Source: Datura wrightii (taxonomy: Eukaryota; Streptophyta; Magnoliopsida; Solanales; Solanaceae). Taken from it: a DNA stretch of 64,000 nucleotides. Numbering within the stretch: the first letter of the stretch is position 1; each line of letters starts with the position of its first letter. A model generated the notes under the pieces. It searched no databases. It was not told the DNA's origin and was given only the letters and a program-made list of their open reading frames with translations. Shown piece by piece: positions 35,051 through 46,411 of this stretch. The translations under genes and the position numbers were made by a program. The stretch is taken from NCBI GenBank assembly GCA_035772735.1, contig JASDFA010000010.1:30753501-30817500 (forward strand). The letters run 5' to 3'.

Positions 35051-36271
35051 ATGACAAGTAGGCAGGTTAAGGGTAAAGGTGCATCAACTTCATGCACCGG
35101 GAGAAAAAGACTTAGGTTGGGCACAGCAGTCCCAGCTGCACCAGTAGTTCCGCGCGGCCAACGCCTTCAATACGGAACTAGGTGGGTAACTGATGAGGGG
35201 AAGAAGTGGTACACCAAACACAAGGAGAATAAATACTTCCCCGAGGAGCATATTGCACGGGAACCACTAGCACAGGAGTTCCCCCGCATAGTGCAAAGGA
35301 TCAAGGCAGCTGGGCTTAGCTTCATATTTCAGGAGCCCAAGGAATGCAACCTACATCTAGTCCGGGAGTTCTATGCAAATTGGAACCCGGCAATCAGAAG
35401 CCACACAATCAAGATCAGAGGGAAGATAGTCACTCTGGAACCCCAGCAGCTAAATGCCATCATCGGAGCGCGGGACACAGACGCCCACGTTCTCCGCCAG
35501 CTGAACATCACCCCACCATAAGCCGATATCAGACGCACATTGTGTGGGGCTCGATCCACAGCCAGATGGAGTAGACATAAGGAAAGGGGTTACCACCAGA
35601 CTCTGTCGTATTCTCAAATGAACAGGGAGGCCAAAATATGGCTGAAGATAGTGTGCTCGTGCCTAATCCCAGGGGTGCACATGACTGATGCGACCCGAGA
35701 CCGGGTTTGCCTAGTGTATGCCCTGATGAAAGGGCTGGAGATTAATGTTGGGGCGGTCATCATATCCGCCATGAAGAGAGCCCGACTACACCAGGGCCAC
35801 AGGTATGGGTTCGGGGGACTAATCACCACCTTTCTCCGGGGCCTCAATGTTGAGGAAGAGGCTTTGGATTACATCCCGCAGTTGGAGCGGAGGGCTCTTG
35901 ATGTGACAAAAACCAAGGACCCCGACACCACACACGAGCCAGTGCTGACGCTTGGCGAGCGACATGCTCGTGACGACCAGTACATGGCACGGATGTTTGG
36001 AATGCAAATGCTCCAACTCAAGATCGGTGGGAGACCAGCCACGGAGGAGGAGTTATGGCAGCTCGAGCTGGATTACCCATTTGGCAAAAATGCCAGGGCT
36101 CTATGCCGAGTGGGGCAAGCCTTTGTAGAGCCCACTGATGATGACGTCCCCACGGACGAGGAGACACGTCGGGAGGACTCCGATGTGGAGTCCGATGACG
36201 ACGATGGAGGTGACTCGGACATGGGCGATGAGGCAGCAACACCTGATGAAGAAGTTGAATACTTTGACTGA
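35051..36271 (+). pseudogene. Second gene of C, 'putative plant transposon protein' type, one stop
   Basis: 406 codons from ATG 35051 (MTSRQVKGKG), with one in-frame TAA at 35519 where D has tyrosine. Visible: basic N-terminus; KYFPEEHIAREPLAQEFPRI (about residues 55-75); LVREFYANWNP; GARDTDAHVLRQL; ARWSRHKERGYHQTL; a C-terminal acidic tail (DDDDGGDSDMGDEAA). No transposase catalytic motif and no membrane segment were found. I recall the family as Transposase_32 (PF20167), common in Solanaceae annotations; its function is unknown. It lies downstream of an inverted-repeat block and an intron, and upstream of the conserved spacer. Confidence 0.75.
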
Positions 36272-38180
36272 TCAGGGAGTTCCACCACCCAAATTTTGTG
36301 ATTTTAAATTTTTGTGAACACTGGGGACAGTGTTCGATTTAAGTGTGGGGTGGGGAGTAGTTAGGTGCTGGGGCTGGGCTGGTTTGCTTGTATGCTTTCC
36401 TCTGTTTTGTATATATGTTTCCCTGTGTTTGTGAATTGCAAACTTTTCTGTAGCTGTACATATTTATGGTATTGATGTGTGTTGTGGAATGTTGTTGTTG
36501 CCAGCTAAGTCTGAAAAAAATTTACAATGTAAATATTTTCTTAATTTATTTTTTTCCTCTATCGAAATGATCGATATTTTTAAAATTCTGCGAAAATATT
36601 TTGTTTATATATAAAAATATTTTGTAAATAATTTTTTCCATCGAAATGATCGATGTTTTGCAAAATTTTTCGATTTTTATTTTTGGGTTTCTCGGAGTTT
36701 GTTTTCGGTTCTTTTACCGAGAATAGTCCCATTGAACCGACGTCATAGTTAGTGAACGTTCCCTATGATGGATGGATGACGACCGTCTTAAGGGAAATGT
36801 AGTCGGTAGGAGTAGTGATTTCAATTTATTTTCAGTTTTTTTCTTTGGTGGATTGCATCACGGAACCTGTAGTTACTATATGGTTGTGAGATGTTGGTTG
36901 CGTGTTGTACTTGATATTCAAAATGCAAAAGTGATTCGTATGAAAGCATGCAGTTTTGTAAATATGTTGAGATACCTAGGCTATAGAGTTCGATTCGGTG
37001 TGATTGAGGCTTAAGTTTTGAATTCATGTAATTAGCTAATTGAAGAGTCTGTGAATGCATCTTGAGTCGAGCATGTGCATGAAGTGTGAAGTGAGGTATT
37101 GTTATTCCATGCTATTGTGAAGTGTCTAGAACTTTCCTGGTGTGTGTACAAAACGAAATGAAGGAGGTGTAGTGTTGGAAAGGATGTAGGCATTTCTTTG
37201 TTTTAACCGAGAGTTTCTATTTTTTTCTTGTCATACTCCCCTTTTGATGTGATTGTATACCCTAGTCAGCCCGTTGAGCCTTTAGCCTATTATTTCTTTC
37301 TTTTGTCCAAAAATGTATAAACTGAGCTTAACTCTTTCTTTTCATTAGTCGTAAAGTCTACACAAAACTCTTAAGCGCTTACAAAGAACAAAAAATTTTC
37401 CCAAAGTGTCAAAGAGTGAGAATGGTGAAAAGAAAAAGAAAAGCAGAGTGAGGAAAGAAAAGAGAAGGGTGAAGGTGCACTTGCTATAATTAAATGATAA
37501 TGAAGGTGCATGAAAAACCTTTGTTTTTGTATCAAGTTTGCTTGATGAAATGGGCCAGACGAAAGTAAATCATCATGAATGGGATGATGAAAAAAAGAAA
37601 AGAGAGAAACAATGTCCATACATTGATGGGAATGTGTTGAAAAGGCTCTTAATGATGCTAGTGGCTATTATTGGCTAATCCAATATGTACTAGTTCCATA
37701 GCTTCCATTACAACCCATTAAAGTCCTACGTGATCTTACATTGCATTTCTTTATATTAGTGGAGTAATACACTAAGGGCAAGCTTATGGGTCATGACATG
37801 ATACATGTGAATTCTTTTGGGAGAGAGAGTGAAATTAATTTCTACATGCCCCTACTTGAATGTTTGTGTGTAACATGAGCATAAAGGGGAAGATTCTCTT
37901 GAGTTGTGAGGGCACATGCTTGATGAAAGATTGATTTTCATGTCGGATATCTTGATTAGCTGATTTGCATGAGTTTGCCGATATCGAGAGTCGATTCTTA
38001 AAGTCTAGGAAGTCTTGATGTATTAAAGGTCATTGCATTGGTAAGACCAAGCATGTTTTCTTGATGATTTGTAATATTGAATGATCGGTACGAACGTAGC
38101 TCAAATTGTCGCACCATAGTGGCGAAGGTTGGGATGTAATTTGCATGAATTATGTGTTTGTTGTTCGAGGACGAGCAAGG
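36272..38180 (+). other. 3' noncoding spacer of C
   Basis: No gene. AT-rich part with two near copies of tcgaaatgatcgat (about 36560 and 36642). Then the shared blocks: atggatggatgacgaccgtc (about 36768), tctagaactttcctggtgtg (about 37123), gtcagcccgttgagccttta (about 37265), agtggagtaatacactaagg (about 37759), gtcgattctt (about 37991), ttcgaggacgagcaagg (38164). Confidence 0.75.
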
Positions 38181-38198
38181 ATTTAAGTGTGGGGTAAG
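38181..38198 (+). other. Polypurine tract of C
   Basis: atttaagtgtggggtaag, adjacent to the 3' LTR. Confidence 0.85.
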
Positions 38199-39626
38199 TG
38201 ATCTTGGGCAGATTTATATGCCCAAGTGATACTCAAACGTATCATTTTCTCCTTGTTTATCTAGCAATATGTATACATTTTCATGTAATTGGTAATAAAA
38301 TGTGAATTTATACTAACCAACATGATTAGCATTGTTTTGTAGGTAAAATGTGATTTTGAGGAGCTAAAATGCATGTTGGAACAATATCGGAGTTGGAATT
38401 AGATTCGAGCACGAAAAAGGTAGTGGACTGCACCAATTAAAGGGGCTCCGCGATGGAGCCGTGTCACGCTGCCATCGCGGAGGCATTCTGCCTGGAGGGT
38501 GAATAATTAGTCAAATTCCAGTGGAGCCTCGCGACAGCTCCATGGCACGGAGGCAAGCCTCCGCGTTGCATGTCGTGCCACGTTGAAGCTTTATTCCCGG
38601 ACCCCAAATTTCCAGAGAGGGTCCGCGTCAACACCGTGTCACGGAGGCAGTGCTCCGCGATGCACTCCATGACACGTTGCTTGTTATTTCGGGAAAAATT
38701 CCCACTAGTATAAATAGAACACTTAGGCTTAGTTTTAATTAATTCAGACTTGGTGGAGCAAGGACGTGGGTTACAGGCAGTTGAGGGACGAAAAAGCTCA
38801 GGGTTTTTCTCTCTTTCTTTCTTCTTTCAATCAATTGTTTGTATGATTAACACTTGTTTTAGGATGATTAATCCACAAATGAGTGGCTAATTCCCTTCCT
38901 TGCTGAGGTTATGAACATTTGTGATGAATTTTGATTATTAATTATATGGTTTTTCATTTTCTTCTTCCATGTTGTTCTATTAATTCTTGTTTCTACTGCA
39001 TTGGTGTGTGGCCGACATTAATGTATATCTAAAAAGTCCGATTTCACTCGAGAGAGCACGAAATTGGAAAGTTGTGAATTAATAGGGTATTGTTCTTAAC
39101 TTGATTTGGGAAAATTGGGTTTTGATGTGCTTTCCTGATAGAAATATACTTGAAAGCCGTACTAGTCAATTTAGGAACCGGAATTGTATTGCTAGGTCAT
39201 GAATTGCATTTGATCACAGAAATGTAGACGGATGGTTTATGATTCTTAAGTGAGATTAAATACGAGAGTTTTAATCTCTTGGCCAATGTTCTTGGCTAGC
39301 AACTGGAAGAGAAGGATTAACCAATTTATGATTATAATCAAGTTCATTACATATTCTTAACCTTGGCATGCTCATAACCATAGTTTAAATTCAAAGTAGA
39401 TAATTGTTAGTAGTTTTCGTACATAATTTATAAAACAAACTTTTCAATTATTGGTTACATTGTTGTTAGCATCTTTAGAAGTGAGATAGAATATAGTATA
39501 CTTAAGCAATTTTTACTTATCCAGAGTCTCCTTGGATCTATACTTGGCTTACTTAAGCCACTTACTACTTGTTTGACCATGTGCACTTGCGTGTTGGTTT
39601 TTAACACCCAACCAAAGCACCGAGCA
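38199..39626 (+). repeat. 3' LTR of element C
   Basis: 1428 bp, the same length as the 5' copy. TATA box tataaata at 38710-38717 (the 5' copy reads tataaaca). A scatter of single-base differences, by eye around one or two per hundred bases. Confidence 0.95.
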
Positions 39627-39631
39627 GGCTC

Positions 39632-41200
39632 TCTATGGATAGTGTGTCCCACGTAGAGGAGGGAAAGAAGGAGTTGGTGAACGATGTCCACCGGGCTCAC
39701 AGAATTAGGAGTTAGATTGGTCGACTCGACCGATGGCGGTGTCATTGTCCAGAATGGGTCAGAATCATCCTTGGTGGTTGATGTCAAATCTAAGCAAGAT
39801 GAAGATCCGATTTTGAGGAAGTTGAAGGAAGCAGTGCATAGTCAAAAGGTGGAGGTTTTCTTCCAAGGGGGAGATGGTGTGCTATGATACTAGGGTCTAC
39901 TATATGTTCCGGACGTCGATAATTTTGAGGGTTCGAATATTGCATGAAGCACATAGTACTAGATATTCTATCCACCCGGGATCCACGAAGATGTACCGGG
40001 ACTTGCGAGAAATCTATTTATGGGATGGTATGAAGAAGGATATTGCAGAGTTTGTAGCCAAATGTTTAAACTGTCAGCAAGTAAAAGTCAAGCATCAAAG
40101 GCCGAGAGGCGTACTTCAGGATATTAGCATCCCCACTTTGAAGTGGGAAGAGATTAATATGGATTTCATTATAGGCCAACCTCGTACTCGATGACACTAT
40201 GATTCCATTTGGGTGGTGGTAGACAGGTTAACTAAGGCTGCCCATTTTCTACCAGTCAAGACCAAAGATTCAACAAATGACTAAACGAAACTGTATATTC
40301 AGGAGTTGGTTCAACTTCATGGAGTGCCCTTGTCTATTATATCATATTGATTCTCAGTTCTGGCGGTCTTTTCATAAGGAACATAGGACCCAAGTCAAGC
40401 TCAGCATGGCCTTTCACCCGCAGACGGATGGCCAGGCGGAACGAACAATCCAGAATCTTAAGGACATGTTGAGGGCATGTGCTATGGATTTTAAAGGTAG
40501 TTGGAATGATCATTTTCCCTTAGCTGAGTTTGCTTATAATAATAGTTATCACTCAAGTATCCAAATGGCACCGTTTGAGGCCCTCTATGGGCGGAGGTGT
40601 AGATCTCCCATCGGATGTTTTAAGGTTGGTGAGGCAACTATGATAGGGCCAGATTCTATTCACAAGGCGATGGTGAAGGTTAAGTTGATAAGGGAACGGT
40701 TGAAAACCGCTCAGAGTCGTTAGAAATCATATGCCACTGTGAGGAGAAGAGACTTGGAGTTTGATGTGGACAACTGGTATTTCTAAAGGTATCTCCAATG
40801 AAGGGAGTCATGCGGTTTGGGAAGAAGGGGAAACTCAGTCCCCGCTATGTTGGCCCCTATCGGGTTGTGAGGAGAGTTGGTAAGGTGGCATATGAGTTGG
40901 ACTTGCCCCCGGAGTTATTTTTAGTTCATCGTGTGCTTTATGTGTCACTTTTGAAAAAGTGCTTGGGTGATCCAGCTTTAGTAGTCCCGGTGGAAAGTGT
41001 TGGTGTAAAGGAGCCTCAGCTATGAAGATATTCCGGTGGAAGTCTTAGATCGTCAAGTCTGTAAGCTAAGGAACAAAGAAGTAGCTTCAGTTAAAGTGTT
41101 TTGGAGAAATCATCATGTTGAAGGAGCTATTTGGGAAGCTGAAGCGGATATGATGGCTCAATACCCACACTTGTTTTCTACCGGCTCAGTTTCAATTTGA
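39632..41200 (+). pseudogene. Integrase and chromodomain-like tail of F, decayed
   Basis: Pieces in several frames. HHCC finger with YSIHPGSTKMYRDLREIYLW and CLNCQQVKVKH (about 39950-40090); first catalytic D in EINMDF (40155); the second catalytic Asp region is damaged, with the expected SDRG motif missing near 40340; E in TDGQAERTIQNL (40425-40460). GPY/F region GKLSPRYVGPY (40830). The C-terminal tail LDRQVCKLRNKEVASVKVFW, followed by WEAEADM, is a chromodomain-like end and stops at TGA 41198-41200. With the second Asp lost the protein could not catalyse integration. Confidence 0.92.
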
Positions 41201-41427
41201 GGTATCAATTTTTTCCCTAAACCTCTAATCAATTTTCATGTTTCGTTCATGTGTACAAGTTTGTTTTATGATATGGTATATGTATGTGGTATCTGAATTC
41301 AGTTCAGTTATGTAGTTCTTTTCTGAGGTAGTCAATCTGTCAGTTTTCAACTTAAAGATCAGTATTTATATATGGTGATTGCTTGTTTCTGAGTTTTCTG
41401 CATGTTTCTAATATTTGAGGATGAATG

Positions 41428-41444
41428 TTCCCAGGGGGAGATAT
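41428..41444 (+). other. Polypurine tract of F
   Basis: ttcccagggggagatat, immediately before the LTR start tgttatatcc. Confidence 0.85.
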
Positions 41445-42866
41445 TGTTATATCCCGAGAACCAAAGGATTAGACCCGAAAGTCAAAACGGAGAAAAATTG
41501 GAAATTTGCATTAGGTTGCAGGACGACTCGTGAGGTGGGTGGTGAGGAGTGACCACTAGTCGTGATGTCACTCTTGGTCAGCAGGCTGGGCAAGCTCAGG
41601 TTGAGGAGGCCATGGGTCTGATCACAAGTCATGGTCAGACCTCACGATTCGTGAGGTCACTCGTGGTCTGCATTGGAGGGTTGGTCAAGGTTTTGGGGTA
41701 GTGGGGGTCAGGGGTGGTGACCACAAGTTGTGGTCAGCCACCACAATTTATGGGGTCCCTTGTGGGGTCCCCCTGAGTGTTTTGGACAGTGGACTTCACG
41801 GGTCCTACCCACGAGTCGTGACTTTGGCAACGACTCGTGAAGTCTCTCGTTAGGGGCCCGGCAGTGTTTTTCCTGCACTTTTATAAGGGTATTTTCGTAA
41901 TTTATAAGTTCCTAAAGCCTAAATTATGTCGTTTTAAGCTCTAAATGGGGTCTTTTAAGGGGGATTAGCTCATGTTAGGCCTCATTCATGCATGCAAGAG
42001 TATAGAGAGGATTCTAGAAGGTGATTGAAAGTGTTCTTCCCCAATTTCTCTAAATTCCATCTTGGACTTTCAAGGAAGACTAAGAATCAGTGTTTCCAAG
42101 TATGTAAGGTCATCAATGGGTGGTTGCTTCCACATCCATGCTCCTACTCTATGATTTTACTTATAACTTATCAAAAACTCATGGGGTTTTGTAATTGATT
42201 TGTATAAAAATTTAATGATTTAATTATGGGTTTTGTGATTTTGAAATCTTATCATAATTTACTGATGTTGATCATCTTTTGGGATTTAAATTGATTATAA
42301 TATTATTGTTTTGAATTTCTAAACAATTAAGCTTGATTATGCATGCCCCATGATGAATCGATTTATGATCCATTGATCCAATGGTGTTTTGATAAGCCCA
42401 ACATGGATCATGAATTTATTTATGAATTTATTATGTTGAACTTATGAATTTCAAGCTACATACATGAACTACAAGTATGTATGAATTCTATCAATCATGA
42501 ATTATATTTTTGGCCGACCCATGGGCCTCAAGTCATGGCTAGTTCACTTATGTTCAAGCATGTTTATGATTATCATGATTTAACTATCCCATGAACTCAT
42601 AGATGTATTATTATGAGCACTATATATGTTTTGTGAGTAGTATCGACCACCGAGTAGGTTCAGAGTTCACGATTAAGCCCCGGATCTCATGAACTACGTG
42701 CCACTGTAGGTATATTGGGACCCTTTCATGTTTGTCCCTGGCCCAAATGGACCTTTTTCATGTGCGATCACGCCCTTCATGGTTCCTACCCTTGGCAAGG
42801 TACGAACACCCACTCCACTAGGGTTACAAGTCGGGCTTCATGTGTGCTCATATGGGGTATGTCGGT

Positions 42867-44462
42867 TGACGTGCCCGATTCGCGCGTCCGCAAGTGTACA
42901 GGTCGTGCAAGTAATATAGTGGCTCTTTTTAAGAACCGGATTGTCGAACCCACAGGGACTGGACCCATTCCTCTAACTATCCATTTCTATTGTGATCTTT
43001 AATACCTCAAGTGTTGGTTATAGACATTTTCGATTGAGATTAATTAAGTCTAAGTTTGGGTCAACGTAATATTCTGAAATCACTCTAGGAGCAACATAGA
43101 GTTAAAACCAATTAATCATGCGATCCTACGATTTGCAATGGGTTAAGCATGGAACTATCAATTGTTATTTCACATAATTAGAATTGCATGTTTATGGTCT
43201 TTCGAGCCTCTAAACACGGCAATCTAGCCTCACTGCATCATTGTGAGCGAGGAGTTTAATTTTCTAGTCGCGGGCAATCAATTATGTTGTGGTTTACGGG
43301 GAAACGATTAGGGACTTTCGTATGTCTAACCATTTAACTCAACTTAGCCTCACAACTACTTCTTCGAGTGGTGATGTGACATCCCAAGTTGGTCTTTCAT
43401 AACCCCCGTGTGTCAACCAAGCAAGGTGTGAGGTATATTTCTATCCTAACACAATATCTCTCCCTAGAGACAAACATGCTCCTTACATTCTCATGTCCTG
43501 ACCTAGGTAATGCTTTCTCAAGCTATTACTCAAGCTAACAAATATGCTTTCATGGTGATCAATCAGAAAAACAACCAACAATCCAGAATGCAAGACGAAA
43601 ACAACAATCAATAACTTAATTCCAAAACAAATTCATAAAAGCACAATCATAATTCATGGCTTCAACCCTAGAGGAAGGGTTCTTGCCATTCATGTTCGTA
43701 AAACTATAATTAACTAATACTAAACTAACATACTTACATGAATTTGGTAGATGAAAAGGGAATTTGATAAACCCTAGATGAGTTCTCCCACTTCTCCCTT
43801 CACTCCTAGGTGGTTTTTCAGAATAAAATCGTGACCCCCTGATTTTAGGAGCTAAGGGTCCTATTTATAGTAAATGGAAAACGTGCATAATTTAGCCTGA
43901 GAGGGAACGGCTCCGTGTCACGGAGTGCATCACGGAGCACTGCCTCTGTGACACGGAGACAATGCGAAAGCTCTCTGGAAATTGCCTCAGGAAACCAAGT
44001 TGCTGAGGGTTGCCGCGCTGGCCAACGTGGCACGCTGCCCATGCAGCGCGTTGGCAAGCTGCTGTCGCGCAGGCTGCCTAGCGTGACACGGCGCTGCCGC
44101 TCTGGTTCTCTGCCTCCTGCTGCCTGCTTCTGCCTTTCCTCGTGCGCTTGGCAAGGGCGTGGCACGGCGCTGGGCGCGGCACACGCACAGCGTGGCACGC
44201 GGCCTGGTGCGGCCAGCCTTGCCAACGCATGCCCCTTGTCGACTTTTCGCCACTTGCTTCCACTTCATTCCTTCCTTTCACCAACTTGCGAATTAGTTCC
44301 TCAAATGCATTATTAACCTACAAAACAAGGACTAATCATCTTGGTTAGCACATATATTCACTTTTATATAAAATCACATGAGATTATGTAAAATAACTTA
44401 GATAAACAAGACTATATTAAGGTATAAAGCGTATCACGGGCATGCTATTTTGCCCGTGATCA
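42867..44462 (-). repeat. 3' LTR of element I
   Basis: 1596 bp. GC-rich inverted repeats at 43912-44215 (GTGTCACGGAG type, then GTGGCACG type); TATA box ctataaatag on the minus strand at 43861-43870. Terminal inverted repeat at 44433-44460. Confidence 0.95.
44433..44460 (-). other. LTR-terminal hairpin of I
   Basis: ATCACGGGCA and TGCCCGTGAT, ten-base arms with an 8-nt loop, two bases inside the LTR end. Counterparts with the CTTGGGCA stem are in A and C. Confidence 0.7.
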
Positions 44463-44480
44463 CAACCCCACACTTAAAGC
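44463..44480 (-). other. Polypurine tract of I
   Basis: Minus strand gctttaagtgtggggttg, adjacent to the 3' LTR. Confidence 0.85.
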
Positions 44481-46411
44481 CTTGTTCGTCCTCGAACAAC
44501 ATTTTACAAATCATACATATGGAGACTCCCACATAACTAATTTGGCAAGATAATTCAAGCTACGGCTATAATGATTCCATAAGATAACAAGCTAAAGGTA
44601 GAGCATACACAATTTAATCACCGAGATGAAATACAACAATGCTAAGACTTCTTAACCTCAAGAATCGACTCTCGATCTTAGCAAACTCATGCAAATCAAC
44701 TGAGTAAGAAATCCCACATGAATTATATCCTTCCTTCAACATGTACCCTCACGGAAGGAGAGTTACCCAATCACACGCAAAAATCATTTTTACATCACAA
44801 CATGTGTGGGTAAATAAATAGAATTATACTCACTCTCACAAAGAATTCACATGCATCATGTAATGACCCATAAGCTTGCCCTTAGTGTTTTATTCCACTA
44901 ATTTAAGGATGTGTGAATGTAAGATCAAGTAGGACTTAATGGGTTGTAATGTAGGCTAAGGGACAGGTAGGTACTATTATGGCCAGTAATAGTGACTATC
45001 TTTCCTAAACGCTTTTAATACATACGCCCTCCTTACGAACTTCCCTTCCCTTACTTTACCTTTTTCTCCTTTCATCTTTCTTGTTCCTCTTATGTTCCCC
45101 CATTTCTTTAGGAACTTTTAACTTATTAGTAAGGAGTTCTATAAATAATTTTTCATTAATTTGTTTTCTTGCTCCTTACTAATAATCAACCATTTTCACG
45201 CAAGTGCACCTTTGTCCTTTTCTCACTTCTACAACTTGCTACTTTTCCTTTCTTTTCATTCTTCTCACTCCTTTACTCCTCGGATTTTTTCACTCAAGCG
45301 ATTAGGAATTTTGGATCAAGTTCAAGGCTAATGAAAGAAAAAGGATTAAGCTTATGTTGCAGCTATCAAAGAATAGGCTCAAGGCTCAACAGGGCTAACT
45401 AGGATTAATTTCTCAAGGTAGGTAAAACGAGGGATAACAATTGGTTCATTCAAAGAAATGCCTAAATCATCTCCTACAATTCACGTCCTTCATTTCGTTT
45501 AATAAACACACTAGGCAAGTTCTAGACAATCCACAATAGCACAGAATACTCAAAAACCTTACACTCATGGCACATGCTCAAATCAAGACATATTCAGTAG
45601 ACTCTTGCTCAGCTAATCACAAGAGTTCAGATTAAGCTTCAATCATATTGAGTCAAATTCAAGAGCCTAAGCGTCTCACACAAAGTTATACACCTACATG
45701 CTTCACACCTAACATACTTGCATCTTACAATCACGTATAGCACATAACAAGAACATCAAGCACCACTTAGTTATGGTTTTAAAAACCAATCACCTACCAA
45801 CTAATTTTCCTCAAGACGGTCATCATCCATCCATCGTCGGAAACAGTCCCTAACTATGACTAAAAACACTATATACAGACAAAGGAGAAAAAAAATAAAA
45901 TTTTTATTCTTCGGTTCAAAGACCCCCCGTCGGAAAAGAACCGAAAAGAAAAACCAACGGGTGATGAAGTCATGCTTACTTCACAAAAATTTTCAAATTT
46001 TTCAAGCATTACATTCACCAAAAATCGTTAAGCACAACAAAAATTTTTGAAATTTCCCTCACCCCACACTTAAATCATGTTATGTCCTCATAGCATCAAA
46101 TTAAAATTTACAAAGGGTGAGAAATACTCCCTGAGGCCTTTAGGCTTAGCTAACAACATGCCTCTCTTCAACTTGCACAAGTGGGTGTTCAACCCCACAC
46201 TTTTTCTCTTCCATGCTTGTTAGCTTCCTCTTCCACGGGTACTCAGACTTCCCCTCCATCTGTGCTTAACTTTCCACCAGAAACAACACAAGATGAAAAA
46301 TAAATAAAATCAACACAAATGCCAGAAATTAACATGGTACCTGTGGTACCCTTGGGTTGCCTCCCAAGTAGCGCCTTATTTTACGTCGTGGCCCGACGTG
46401 GACTATCCTTT
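44481..46411 (-). other. 3' noncoding spacer of I
   Basis: No gene and no second ORF. Holds the shared blocks in the same order as A and C (for example gacggtcatcatccatccat near 45816) and the hairpin at 46351-46368. Confidence 0.8.
46351..46368 (-). other. Post-protease hairpin of I
   Basis: Minus strand CTTGGG-AGGCAA-CCCAAG. Confidence 0.75.

Larger units (their letters stand above)
29630..39626 (+). mobile_element. Element C: non-autonomous Athila-like retrotransposon with second gene
   Basis: Two LTRs of exactly 1428 bp (29630-31057 and 38199-39626) are flanked by ggctc on both sides (29625-29629, 39627-39631). Order inside: tRNA-Asp primer site, gag-protease 31181-33562, remnant of the pol 3' end, inverted-repeat block 33891-34142, leader intron 34338-35045, second gene 35051-36271, conserved spacer, polypurine tract. 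There is no RT, RNase H or integrase core. It interrupts the pol gene of F between RNase H and integrase. Equal LTR lengths and an exact duplication suggest a relatively recent insertion. Confidence 0.94.

Noticed and set aside
37371..37619. Short frames in the spacers (also 1212-1578, 45169-45402, 55484-55750)
   Set aside because: Low-complexity pyrimidine-rich runs with no conservation at protein level between A, C, D and I.
43845..44316. Several overlapping open frames on both strands in the LTRs of I (also 50127-50478)
   Set aside because: GC-rich repeat sequence is open in many frames; no conserved protein.
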